Positions 8,304 to 15,504 of a stretch of 16,824 bases of DNA are shown here, one piece after another. Below the pieces are notes generated by a model. That model worked only from the letters and a program-made list of their open reading frames with translations. It searched no databases and had not been told where the DNA came from. The DNA comes from Bacteroidales bacterium (GTDB lineage Bacteria > Bacteroidota > Bacteroidia > Bacteroidales > UBA932). The DNA lies in the NCBI GenBank assembly GCA_017527625.1, contig JAFXPV010000063.1, positions 1 to 16,824 of the forward strand. Reading direction: 5' to 3'. The position numbers and the translations under genes are program-made. Positions within the stretch are counted from its first letter, which is position 1; each line of letters starts with the position of its first letter.

Positions 8304-9158
8304 ATGAAACGCACGATTATACTGTTCATCGCCCTTTTCGGCCTGGTCATCAGCGCATCGGCCACCGGAAAGGGCGATGCGCGTTTCACCCAGCGTGACG
8401 TTGACCGCTTCAACGAGGTGATGTCGGCCGTCTCGGCTGACCGCGACCTTCCGATGGACGAGCTCATCGTAAAGGTGGCCAGGCAGTTCCTCGGCACGCC
8501 TTACGTCGCCGGCACTCTGGAGCAGGAACCCGAACGCCTGACAGTCAACCTTCGCGAGACCGACTGTATCCTTTTTGTGGAGATGTGCCTTGCGCTCGCC
8601 CTGACTGCGAAGGACGATGAGCCTTCTTTCGATTCCTACATCGACCGTCTGGCTGCGCTGCGCTATCGCGACGGCGTCGTCGACGGCTACACTTCGCGTC
8701 TGCATTATACTTCCGAGTGGATTGCGCAGGGAGCTGACAACGGCTTTTTCAAGGAGGTCACCAAGGAGTGCGGCGGCTCTCCCCTCGCCCAGAAATTCAG
8801 CTTTATGTCGACGCATCCTTCGTCATACAAGCAGCTCAGCAACAGTCCGGCAAATGTGGCGAAGATCCGCAGCGTGGAGCAGGATCTTCAGTCGCGCAGC
8901 TACTGGTACATCCCCAAAGCCTCCCTTGCCGCCTGCGCCAAGAACATCCGCAGCGGCGACATCATCGCTTTCACCAGCACCGTCGCCGGCCTTGACATCG
9001 CCCACATCGGCATCGCCCTCCGGCAGGGCGACACCCTCACCTTCATCCACGCTTCCACCTCGGCCGACAAGGTCATCATCAACCCCACCCCGCTGACGCA
9101 ATACATCAGCGGCGTCAAAAGCCAGAGCGGCGTGAGGGTCATCAGGATCAACAAATAG
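8304..9158 (+). CDS. DUF1460 family NlpC/P60-like peptidoglycan amidase or endopeptidase
   Basis: Probable cell-wall hydrolase of the periplasm. The 284-residue protein has a signal peptide (about 1-21). The papain-like core shows ETDCILFVEMCLAL with candidate nucleophile Cys88, SRLHYTSEWI in the middle, and DIAHIGIA with candidate His234 followed by FIHAST around His249. These are hallmarks of DUF1460, annotated as N-acetylmuramoyl-L-alanine amidase-like. It starts 40 bp after the CE15-like stop with no clear promoter between, so it may be read from the same message. Repeat copy 1 begins 12 bp after its stop. The family is sure; the exact bond cleaved is not known from sequence. Confidence 0.9.
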   Translation: MKRTIILFIALFGLVISASATGKGDARFTQRDVDRFNEVMSAVSADRDLPMDELIVKVARQFLGTPYVAGTLEQEPERLTVNLRETDCILFVEMCLALALTAKDDEPSFDSYIDRLAALRYRDGVVDGYTSRLHYTSEWIAQGADNGFFKEVTKECGGSPLAQKFSFMSTHPSSYKQLSNSPANVAKIRSVEQDLQSRSYWYIPKASLAACAKNIRSGDIIAFTSTVAGLDIAHIGIALRQGDTLTFIHASTSADKVIINPTPLTQYISGVKSQSGVRVIRINK

Positions 9159-9170
9159 ATTACTTTTTTA

Positions 9171-9309
9171 GTGTGCGCCGCTGACCCCCGTCAGACAACA
9201 CTACAGAAGGGGTAACCGGAACGCACCCCCTGCCCGAGGGGGTAGTGTGCGCCAAGATCACCTTCTGGAAATACCTACAGGCGAGGGTGCTGGCGCACAC
9301 ACAAAGAGC
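9171..9309. repeat. Intergenic inverted-repeat element, copy 1
   Basis: The 130-bp core 9171-9300 is bounded by GTGTGCGCC and its inverted form GGCGCACAC, and 9 more bases (ACAAAGAGC) are shared with copy 2 at 15347-15485. The two cores align without gaps at roughly 82% identity by hand count. An internal hairpin ACCCCCT/AGGGGGT (9225-9231 with 9237-9243) is followed by a second TAGTGTGCGCC at 9243-9253, repeating the left end (9169-9179) 74 bp later. It has no coding potential. It starts 12 bp after the DUF1460 stop and could act as a 3' end or terminator structure. It looks like a MITE-type element, but clear target duplications are not visible. Confidence 0.75.
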
Positions 9310-9555
9310 GAGAGGGCAGCGGAAGGGCCGGGAGCGTGGCCTTGCCTGGTTCTGTAACCTTGACGTAAAGGTTATTGGTCGCAGATATACTGTACAAGAT
9401 CGGAATTACTGGCCATAGTTCTTCGTCGCAATTGAAACATCGTGCTTCTCACAGTCCGGTCCGCAGGATGCAATCAGGGGTCTCATTGTTCTCACCTAAT
9501 GTTCAAATAAAGATAAGGATTTTTCCTAACTTTATCTCCATAAACAATCTGGACT
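9310..9555. other. Non-coding gap between repeat copy 1 and the macrodomain-like gene
   Basis: About 246 bases with no supported gene. A small perfect hairpin TAACCTT/AAGGTTA lies at 9355-9361 and 9368-9374, without a clear T-run. The second half is more AT-rich than its surroundings and holds the putative promoter of the next gene. A 65-codon TTG-started frame crosses the region but has no family resemblance and overlaps the next gene, so it is not called. Confidence 0.6.
9527..9534 (+). promoter_or_regulatory. Probable -7 element for the macrodomain-like gene
   Basis: TAACTTTA matches TAnnTTTG except in the last base and lies 21 bp before the ATG at 9556. No clear -33 element was seen at the expected distance. 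Confidence 0.35.
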
Positions 9556-9966
9556 ATGGATATGCCGTTTGACAGTGATAACAGAGTAACGCCCGACTAT
9601 ATTTCAAAACTTGCCGACGGCGAAATCTTCGTCTTCGGCAGCAACCTCGCGGGACAGCATATGGGAGGCGCCGCTCGCGCCGCATATGACAAGTTCGGTG
9701 CTGTCTGGGGCCAGGGTGTGGGGCTGCAGGGGCAGAGCTACGCCATCCCGACTATGCAGGGCGGTGTGGAGACCATCAAGCCTTACGTCGACGATTTCAT
9801 CGAGTTTGCCAGGACGCATCCCGGGATGCGCTTCCTCGTGACCCGCATCGGCTGCGGCATCGCCGGCTTCACGGACGCGGAAATCGCCCCTCTGTTCAAG
9901 GATGCAGTCGACGTCAGCAACATCTGCCTCCCCGACACCTTCTGGAAAGGCAGCTGGCGCGACTGA
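9556..9966 (+). CDS. Small macrodomain-like protein (A1S_2505-type)
   Basis: A 136-residue cytoplasmic protein without signal or membrane segment. Gly-rich loops EIFVFGSNLAGQHMGGAARAA (23-43), GLQGQSYAIPTMQGG (56-70) and TRIGCGIAGFT (96-106) match a conserved small family found in phages and many bacteria, labelled A1S_2505-like and resembling macrodomains. Macrodomains bind ADP-ribose or related nucleotides, so a role in ADP-ribose or nucleotide handling is an inference; no activity is established by sequence. Translation may start at 9556 or at the second ATG (9562). It stands alone between repeat copy 1 and the lipocalin-like gene, which has its own promoter. Confidence 0.75.
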   Translation: MDMPFDSDNRVTPDYISKLADGEIFVFGSNLAGQHMGGAARAAYDKFGAVWGQGVGLQGQSYAIPTMQGGVETIKPYVDDFIEFARTHPGMRFLVTRIGCGIAGFTDAEIAPLFKDAVDVSNICLPDTFWKGSWRD

Positions 9967-9995
9967 CACGCATCCGGGAATGCGCTTGCGACGGA

Positions 9996-10027
9996 GTTGT
10001 AGAACTCGTTTATTATTGTTAGATTTG
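9996..10027 (+). promoter_or_regulatory. Bacteroidota-type promoter of the lipocalin-like gene
   Basis: GTTG at 9996-9999 serves as the -33 element, followed by a 20-bp spacer and TAGATTTG at 10020-10027, an exact match to TAnnTTTG. This is the best promoter in the window and lies 53 bp before the chosen ATG at 10081. A 5-bp stem GAGTT/AACTC (9994-9998 with 10003-10007) overlaps the -33. Confidence 0.6.
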
Positions 10028-10080
10028 TAGAGTTATACCCACAATTGAAACCTGAGACAAACCAACAACACTTAATACCT

Positions 10081-10584
10081 ATGAAAAAAATCTTTCTGAC
10101 CCTATCCCTAGTAGCTACCGTTTGCCTTTTGGCTTCTTGTTCCGGTGGCGGTATTTCAAACATCGTCGGCACGTGGGGGCTTACCCAGTACAGCTGGGAA
10201 GAGTATCTCAATGGAGAACTTATGGATTCTGAAAGCGCCACTTTCGATCCTGCAAATCCCCAATCGGACTATGATATGAAATTGGATATCAGCCATATCG
10301 ATGGCAATGACTACCTGTTCACATCATACGAGTGGAACCCGAAAAAAAGTGACTGGAAACAGATTACTTCTCTGACTGTGACCATCGAAAACAATAAGGC
10401 TACGTATGAAGGCGAAGCTGTTACGTTCATCGTTTCCGGCAACACTCTTACCATTACTTCCGAATCGACCGAGGAAGACGAGGACGGAACCTGGGTATAT
10501 CATGACAAGAATGTCTACAAGAGGCTGAGCTCACCGGATCCCGCTCCGACTGATGTTCCGCAGGGCGGCGGCGGTCTTCTCTAG
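10081..10584 (+). CDS. Lipocalin-like lipoprotein
   Basis: A 167-residue lipoprotein of unknown role. I chose the ATG at 10081 rather than the in-frame ATG at 10045 because it places a standard signal peptide first, ending LLASC (Cys20). After a short Ser/Gly linker comes IVGTWGLTQYSW, the Gly-x-Trp start of lipocalin-like domains common in Bacteroidales, followed by alternating strands to about residue 150 and a Pro/Gly-rich tail. It has its own promoter and ends 20 bp before a strong terminator, so it is probably monocistronic. Base composition is lower in GC than its neighbours. The ligand cannot be inferred. Confidence 0.8.
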   Translation: MKKIFLTLSLVATVCLLASCSGGGISNIVGTWGLTQYSWEEYLNGELMDSESATFDPANPQSDYDMKLDISHIDGNDYLFTSYEWNPKKSDWKQITSLTVTIENNKATYEGEAVTFIVSGNTLTITSESTEEDEDGTWVYHDKNVYKRLSSPDPAPTDVPQGGGGLL

Positions 10585-10603
10585 ACTCCCTCCCTGCATA
10601 AGG

Positions 10604-10637
10604 AAACCCCCTCTGAGGCCGAAGCCCGAGGGGGTTT
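10604..10637. terminator. Bidirectional intrinsic terminator
   Basis: A perfect 10-bp stem AAACCCCCTC/GAGGGGGTTT (10604-10613 with 10628-10637), whose loop carries a further GGC-CGAA-GCC mini-hairpin, is followed by TTTTCTT on the plus strand and by TTTCCTTAT on the minus strand. It lies 20 bp after the lipocalin-like stop and 22 bp after the stop of the convergent gene, so it can serve both. Confidence 0.88.
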
Positions 10638-10659
10638 TCTTATATCCGGGACTGACTGC

Positions 10660-11466
10660 TCAGGGCTTCTCCAGAAGTCTGTAGCCGTCATTGCCCAGTA
10701 TCAGGACATCGAAGCCCAGCGGGACTCGTGCGTAAAGTGTCGCCACCGGATAGATGTCAAGGCTGTTGCAGTGCGAGCAAGAGGGCATACGGAACATCAG
10801 GCCTTCTTCGCAAAGCATATAGAAGGAATCCTGTATGGCGTCGAATGCCAGGGCCACTGGAACACCGTGAAGATTGAGGGGTCTCCCCTGCCTGGTGTAA
10901 TTCAAAAGACGCTCGCTCCATACGCTGCCGCTCCCGGAAGCTGTGAATGCCGCGGGGCGTCCGTCCGGAGTGAGGCCTGCGACCATTACGCTTCCGCCTC
11001 CTGCAGCCACGGCGCGCAGATCCATCCGGGGATAGAAACCGGCGTATTCAGCGTTGAAATCCTTGATGGTCCACATAAAACCGTTGTCGGAACGGAGGAT
11101 CTCACCTGCATCGGTGACAGCCCACAGAGTCGCCTCGTCCGAGGCTATGGCCCGCAGCCGTCCGGCCAGAGTAGGCTCGATATGGGCGACTACCACGCCC
11201 GTCTCGTGAATCATCAGTATCTCTTTCCCGACGGTGTCGATGCCATAATACCAGCCGTCAAGTTCAGCCAGCGAAATGATGGGAACATCCAGGCTGACTG
11301 TATCCAGGACGTTGCCGTCGGCGTCAAGATGTGCGAACACCTCTCCCACTGCCACGAATCCGGCAGAATCGGGAACTGCAGCATATAAACGGACTTCCTG
11401 CCCTCTGGCGGCGCTTATGCCGCACAGGAGCAGGAAGCTCGTAAATATGGTCCGCAGATAATTCAT
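10660..11466 (-). CDS. Secreted protein of unknown function, possibly beta-propeller
   Basis: A 268-residue protein with a signal peptide (about 1-22, ending SAARG). I do not recognise a named family. The mature part alternates short hydrophobic strands with turns such as ATLWAVTDAG, GGSVMVAGL and QDSFYMLCEEGLMF, which looks like a small beta-propeller. A cysteine cluster CEEGLMFRMPSCSHC lies near residues 218-233. Its ATG overlaps the stop of the upstream GH3 gene in the form TAATG, so the two are translationally coupled and may act together outside the cytoplasm. It ends at the shared terminator. A sensor, binding or quality-control partner of the GH3 enzyme is possible but unproven. Confidence 0.72.
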   Translation of the reverse strand: MNYLRTIFTSFLLLCGISAARGQEVRLYAAVPDSAGFVAVGEVFAHLDADGNVLDTVSLDVPIISLAELDGWYYGIDTVGKEILMIHETGVVVAHIEPTLAGRLRAIASDEATLWAVTDAGEILRSDNGFMWTIKDFNAEYAGFYPRMDLRAVAAGGGSVMVAGLTPDGRPAAFTASGSGSVWSERLLNYTRQGRPLNLHGVPVALAFDAIQDSFYMLCEEGLMFRMPSCSHCNSLDIYPVATLYARVPLGFDVLILGNDGYRLLEKP

Positions 11467-14400
11467 TATTTAAGTCCGCTGCTTGTTATCTTAAAGTCGT
11501 CAAATGCGGCCTTGAGCGGAGCTGCTGTCGGCATCTGCATTGCAGCGCCTCCAAACCCTCTGCCCATCTGCATCATCACGCCATCGCAGCAGATAAGGCC
11601 GGCTTGCACGTCTTTAAGCACAATCTGTGCCGAACCTGCTTCTGTGAATTTCTTGCCGTCCACTGAATAGAAAGCGGTGTAGTTGTCGCCTTTCTTCACG
11701 AGGCGGAGCCAGATGACGTTATTGGCACCGATGATGCCTTCCATAGGCACGCGTACGGCCGCCTTCTGGGCCCCGTTCTCCTCTACTACCAGCTGAAGCT
11801 GTCCGGCGGCGGGAGCTGCGGGAGCATCGGCGTTGCGTCGCATAGCCATTGCTGCGCCATAGGCGAACTTGACGAAGTTGTCATCGTCCTGATATGCCAC
11901 GAGGCCTGCGTTCTGTGCCGGAGCGGCCGGAGCAGAAAGGCAGGTCAGCTTGGTATCCACGGTCCAGTCTGCATTGGCTTCCTGGAGCAGGATGTTCTGA
12001 GCGTCATTGCCCGCGCCGGCGATGTCACCTTTGGCGCTGGTCAGCACGATCGAGCCGGGACGCTCGCTCAGTGACCAGAGTGCAGGGTCCTCGCGTACCC
12101 AGCTCCACTGGCTGCCGAGAGCGGCTTTCTGGAAGGTGTCAGAAACGCCCTTGGTTCCGAAGCCTACAGCGATTTCGCGGCTGTCTCCGGTGTTTTCATC
12201 GGCCAGAGTGATGACTGCTGTGCCGGGAACGGCAGCTGCCTGCTTCACGTTGACGGCAATTGCAGGGTCTTTGGCAACGGCTTCTACAACAGGAGCCTTA
12301 CCAGCCTTGAGCACGTAGCTGAGCTGGGCGGCATCTCCGGCTTTGACGGCCTTGCCGCCGACCTTGAGGCTTGCCAGGCTCATCTCGGGCATAACCTTGA
12401 TGGCAAATGAGTCTTCCTTTGTAACCCCACCCACAGTTGCTGAGCAGGTGATTGTTGCCACACCCATAGAGAGGGCGGTGATGGTGCCGTCAGCAGCTAC
12501 AGAGGCCACTGAAGGATTGCTGCTGCGCCAAGTGCCGCGGGCAGTGGTGTCGAAGCTGTCGTCGTTGAGGCAGGCTGAGAAGCTGGCGTGGGCTGTCTCG
12601 CCGATGCGAAGGATATTGGCGTCGGTGCTTGCCCAGAGTGTCTTGAGCTTGAGGTCCAGAGTGCCGGACATATTGGCGCTGACAGTGCCGCGGATATCAG
12701 CAGATGAAGAACCGAACTCGAATACGTAGCGGCCCTGATCGAAGGTCATACGCTCAGCGTTCATATCCCAGAACCAGAGGTCAGAGCACTTGATGTCGAT
12801 GCTGACGGTGCGGGTCTGTCCGCGGGGGATGGTAACGCGCTTGAAGCCTTTCAGACGCTTGGCGGGACGCTCGAGAGCAGCAGGGCTGTCGGGAGTAGCC
12901 ACATAGATCTGGACTACCTCGTCAGCGCTGTACTTGCCGGTGTTGGTGACATCCACGCTGAGAGTAACTACGTCGTTAGGAGTAATGTTGCTCTTGCTGA
13001 TGCGGAAATTGCTGTATTCGAAAGTAGTGTAGCTGAGGCCATAGCCGAACGGATATGACACCTCGCGGTTGAAGTACCAGAGTGTGCGGCCGACATTGCC
13101 GGAGCTGCGGCGCAGGTTGTAGTCGGTAATGGCCGGAAGGTCCTTCACAGTCTTGAACCAGGTGGCATTGAGCTTGCCGCCCGGTGAAACTTCGCCGAAG
13201 AGGATACGGGGAACGGCCTCGCCCTGTGCCATACCGTTGTAGCCTGTCCAGATGATGGACGGGATGTTGGCCATATGGCAGAACTCTTCTACTTCTACGC
13301 AGCCGAGGGTCTGCATATAGACGATGGTACGGGGATTGACGGCGGCGACTGCCTTGATGAGTGAGAGCTGGTTGCCGGGGAGGTTGAGGGTAAGGCGGTC
13401 GGCCTCTTCAGTGGCGGTGTTCTCGTCGGTGCCGACGAAGACAACTGCTACATCAGCCTTGCGGGCCATCTCGATGGTAGCCTCGTCGATCGGTGCGTCC
13501 TGTGGAGCCTTGTAGACGAGATATACGGTCTGGGGACCGTTGTAGCCAAGCTTGAGGGCATTGGTCTTCATCGGCATACTGGCGCCGTAAACGCCGCCCA
13601 CGCGGGCTCCTGAAGACTTGGTGGCCTCGATGCGGCCGATAAGGTTGCCGTCAGGTCCGCCGACGCGGATTTCCACGATACCGCCCTCGGTGGGGATATT
13701 GAGTCCGACGGTGATGTTCTCTATGTTGGTGATGTCGATATTGTCATAGGCAGTCCAGGTGCCGTCGTCGATGCTGCGCACCTGCTCCTCGGTACCCATA
13801 CCGGAACCGACGGTGATGCCTTCTGCTGATGCAGTGTACTTGGTTGCGTCGTAGCGGGTCACTGAGCCGTCGGTCTTCTCGATCTCGAAGTATGCGATGT
13901 AGAGCAGGTTGCTCTTGCTCTTGATGTCGCCGCCGGTTGCGAGCATAACATCCACGTCATAGCCTTTGTTCTTGAGCCATTTGGTGACACCCGCATAGGG
14001 AGAGATCATCGAAGTTGCCTCGGGACGTCCTGAATACGGGCCGAGTTCCACGTCGTCAGCCTGCGGGCCGATGAGAGCGATGCTCTTGAGCTTGGATGCA
14101 TCGATAGGCAGTGCCTGGTGGTCGTTCTTCAGCAGGACGGGAGTGCGTACTGCAAGCTCGGCTGCGAGGGCCTGGTTGGCAGGTGAGTTAACGCGTGACG
14201 GCTCGAACTTGGTGTAAGGCACCATCTGCTCGGGATCGAACTCGCCGGTGCGCATACGGATGGTGAACATATTGATGAGCGCGCGGTCGATCTCGGCCAT
14301 CGGAAGGATGCCCTGCTCGTAGGCGCTGATGGCATATCTCTGATAAACGCTTCCGCAGTCTGAGTCAACTCCTGCGTGGAGTCCGGCGGCAGTGGCCTGC

Positions 14401-15260
14401 TCGCGTGTATCCACGAAGTAGTGTCCGTCCCAGATGTCCTGGATGGCTGCGCAGTCGCCTGTTACATAGCCTTTCATACCCCAGGTACGACGGGCCAGGG
14501 TGTCGAGGTAGAAGACGCTGGCTGATGTCGGCACGTGGTTGACGGCGTTGTATGACGACATAATCGAGGGCAGATGTTCGTCCTCGATCAGGCGTTTGTA
14601 GGGATAGGTATAAAACTCGCGCAGGTCGCGGCTGTCCATATTGGAACTGCTGACGTGGCGGTCGAACTCACTGTTGTTTGCAAAGTAGTGTTTTGCGGTA
14701 GGCACGGCCTTGAGATACTTGGGGTCGGTGCCCATCAGGCCGCGCACGAAGCCGCGGGCCATTTCAGCCGCAAGGAAGGGATCCTCGCCGTATGACTCGC
14801 CGGTACGTCCCCAGCGGGGGTCACGAACGGGTTCCACCACCGGGCTCCAGAATGTCAGGCCTTTGGTTCCGGTTTGGAAGATAGCGCGGGCTTCATCGGC
14901 GATGGCAGACGCCATACGCTCCACGAGAGCAGGGTCCCAGGTCGAACCGGTAGCCACGCTGTTGGGGAAAGATGACGGGCCTTGAATTCCCACAGACGGG
15001 TTGGCACCGGAAAGCACTCCGTGCAGAGCTTCGCTCCACACATTATAACCCTTCACGCCAAGGCGGGGAACTGCAGCCATATTGTTGCCGAGCAGCGCCT
15101 GCTTCTCCTCGAGCGTCAGGCGTGACACAAGGTCAGTCGCCCTCTCCTCGAAGGTATAGGCCGTATTGAGATAAATGGGAATCTGGCCTTCCTGAGCCAG
15201 CGCGGAAATGGACGCCAGCAGCGCCACTCCGGACAAAATACAATAGCGGATAAACTTCAT
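11466..15260 (-). CDS. Multidomain GH3 beta-xylosidase/beta-glucosidase
   Basis: Large secreted exo-glycosidase, 1264 residues. The ATG at 15260 is preferred over 15287 because it begins a clean signal peptide (about 1-22, ending SALAQ) and lies below a good -7 element. Domains in order: GH3 N-terminal barrel at about 25-370 with RWGRTGESYGEDP and nucleophile Asp269 in VTGDCAAI; GH3 C-terminal domain with VLLKND and the likely acid/base Glu in TEEADR (about 617-622). That domain is split by a CBM6-like insert at about 451-587. A fibronectin-III-like cap follows at about 760-850, a BIG2 Ig-like domain at 876-956, an unassigned segment, and a concanavalin-like domain from about 1041 to the end. 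VTGDCAAI favours the xylosidase branch. Its stop overlaps the next gene (TAATG). Confidence 0.9.
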   Translation of the reverse strand: MKFIRYCILSGVALLASISALAQEGQIPIYLNTAYTFEERATDLVSRLTLEEKQALLGNNMAAVPRLGVKGYNVWSEALHGVLSGANPSVGIQGPSSFPNSVATGSTWDPALVERMASAIADEARAIFQTGTKGLTFWSPVVEPVRDPRWGRTGESYGEDPFLAAEMARGFVRGLMGTDPKYLKAVPTAKHYFANNSEFDRHVSSSNMDSRDLREFYTYPYKRLIEDEHLPSIMSSYNAVNHVPTSASVFYLDTLARRTWGMKGYVTGDCAAIQDIWDGHYFVDTREQATAAGLHAGVDSDCGSVYQRYAISAYEQGILPMAEIDRALINMFTIRMRTGEFDPEQMVPYTKFEPSRVNSPANQALAAELAVRTPVLLKNDHQALPIDASKLKSIALIGPQADDVELGPYSGRPEATSMISPYAGVTKWLKNKGYDVDVMLATGGDIKSKSNLLYIAYFEIEKTDGSVTRYDATKYTASAEGITVGSGMGTEEQVRSIDDGTWTAYDNIDITNIENITVGLNIPTEGGIVEIRVGGPDGNLIGRIEATKSSGARVGGVYGASMPMKTNALKLGYNGPQTVYLVYKAPQDAPIDEATIEMARKADVAVVFVGTDENTATEEADRLTLNLPGNQLSLIKAVAAVNPRTIVYMQTLGCVEVEEFCHMANIPSIIWTGYNGMAQGEAVPRILFGEVSPGGKLNATWFKTVKDLPAITDYNLRRSSGNVGRTLWYFNREVSYPFGYGLSYTTFEYSNFRISKSNITPNDVVTLSVDVTNTGKYSADEVVQIYVATPDSPAALERPAKRLKGFKRVTIPRGQTRTVSIDIKCSDLWFWDMNAERMTFDQGRYVFEFGSSSADIRGTVSANMSGTLDLKLKTLWASTDANILRIGETAHASFSACLNDDSFDTTARGTWRSSNPSVASVAADGTITALSMGVATITCSATVGGVTKEDSFAIKVMPEMSLASLKVGGKAVKAGDAAQLSYVLKAGKAPVVEAVAKDPAIAVNVKQAAAVPGTAVITLADENTGDSREIAVGFGTKGVSDTFQKAALGSQWSWVREDPALWSLSERPGSIVLTSAKGDIAGAGNDAQNILLQEANADWTVDTKLTCLSAPAAPAQNAGLVAYQDDDNFVKFAYGAAMAMRRNADAPAAPAAGQLQLVVEENGAQKAAVRVPMEGIIGANNVIWLRLVKKGDNYTAFYSVDGKKFTEAGSAQIVLKDVQAGLICCDGVMMQMGRGFGGAAMQMPTAAPLKAAFDDFKITSSGLK

Positions 15261-15284
15261 ATCGTTAAAGAATAGGTTTTCCAC

Positions 15285-15292
15285 CAAAGGTA
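15285..15292 (-). promoter_or_regulatory. -7 element for the GH3 operon
   Basis: Read on the minus strand this is TACCTTTG, an exact match to TAnnTTTG, 24 bp before the ATG at 15260. It overlaps the longer start codon option at 15287, which supports the shorter protein. TTG triplets lie upstream, but at a shorter spacing than the usual 19-21 bp. Confidence 0.5.
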
Positions 15293-15346
15293 AGCAATAA
15301 TCTTCAACAATGGCTTACGCGAGGACTGAAATACACAGCACAGATA

Positions 15347-15485
15347 GTGTGCGCCGCTGACCCCCACCAGACTGCATTCCAGAATGGGTAATCGGAACAC
15401 ACCCCCTGCCCCAGGGGGTGGTGTGCACCGAAAGCACCCGCTGGAAACACCTGCAGGCAAGGTTACCGGCGCACACACAAAGAGC
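15347..15485. repeat. Intergenic inverted-repeat element, copy 2
   Basis: Second copy of the element at 9171-9309, same plus-strand orientation and same 130-bp core (15347-15476). Its terminal inverted repeats are a perfect 10 bp, GTGTGCGCCG and CGGCGCACAC, and the right flank ACAAAGAGC is also shared. The internal hairpin is longer here: CACCCCCTG/CAGGGGGTG around a CCC loop (15400-15408 with 15412-15420). It lies 19 bp beyond the nitroreductase stop and about 55 bp upstream of the GH3 -7 element. Relative to the adjacent stop codon it faces the opposite way from copy 1. Confidence 0.75.
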
Positions 15486-15504
15486 TACGCGAGGCACCGA
15501 CCCT

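Noticed and set aside
9375..9572. Possible 65-residue gene before the macrodomain-like gene
   Set aside because: It needs a TTG start, has no ribosome site or family resemblance, and runs into the start of the next gene over its putative promoter.
10045..10080. Longer start for the lipocalin-like lipoprotein
   Set aside because: It would put 12 polar residues before a standard lipoprotein signal peptide and lies close to the promoter.
10771..11388. Long open frame (205 codons) antisense to the propeller-like gene
   Set aside because: It lies entirely opposite a gene with a signal peptide and a coupled start. Its translation has no domain pattern and is rich in Cys/His/Arg as expected for an antisense shadow in GC-rich DNA.
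15261..15287. Longer start for the GH3 protein at 15287
   Set aside because: The extra nine residues would precede the signal peptide and the start codon would lie inside the -7 element at 15285-15292.
9171..15485. CRISPR array or insertion sequence
   Set aside because: Only two copies 6 kb apart, with no spacers, no cas genes, and no transposase between or within them.
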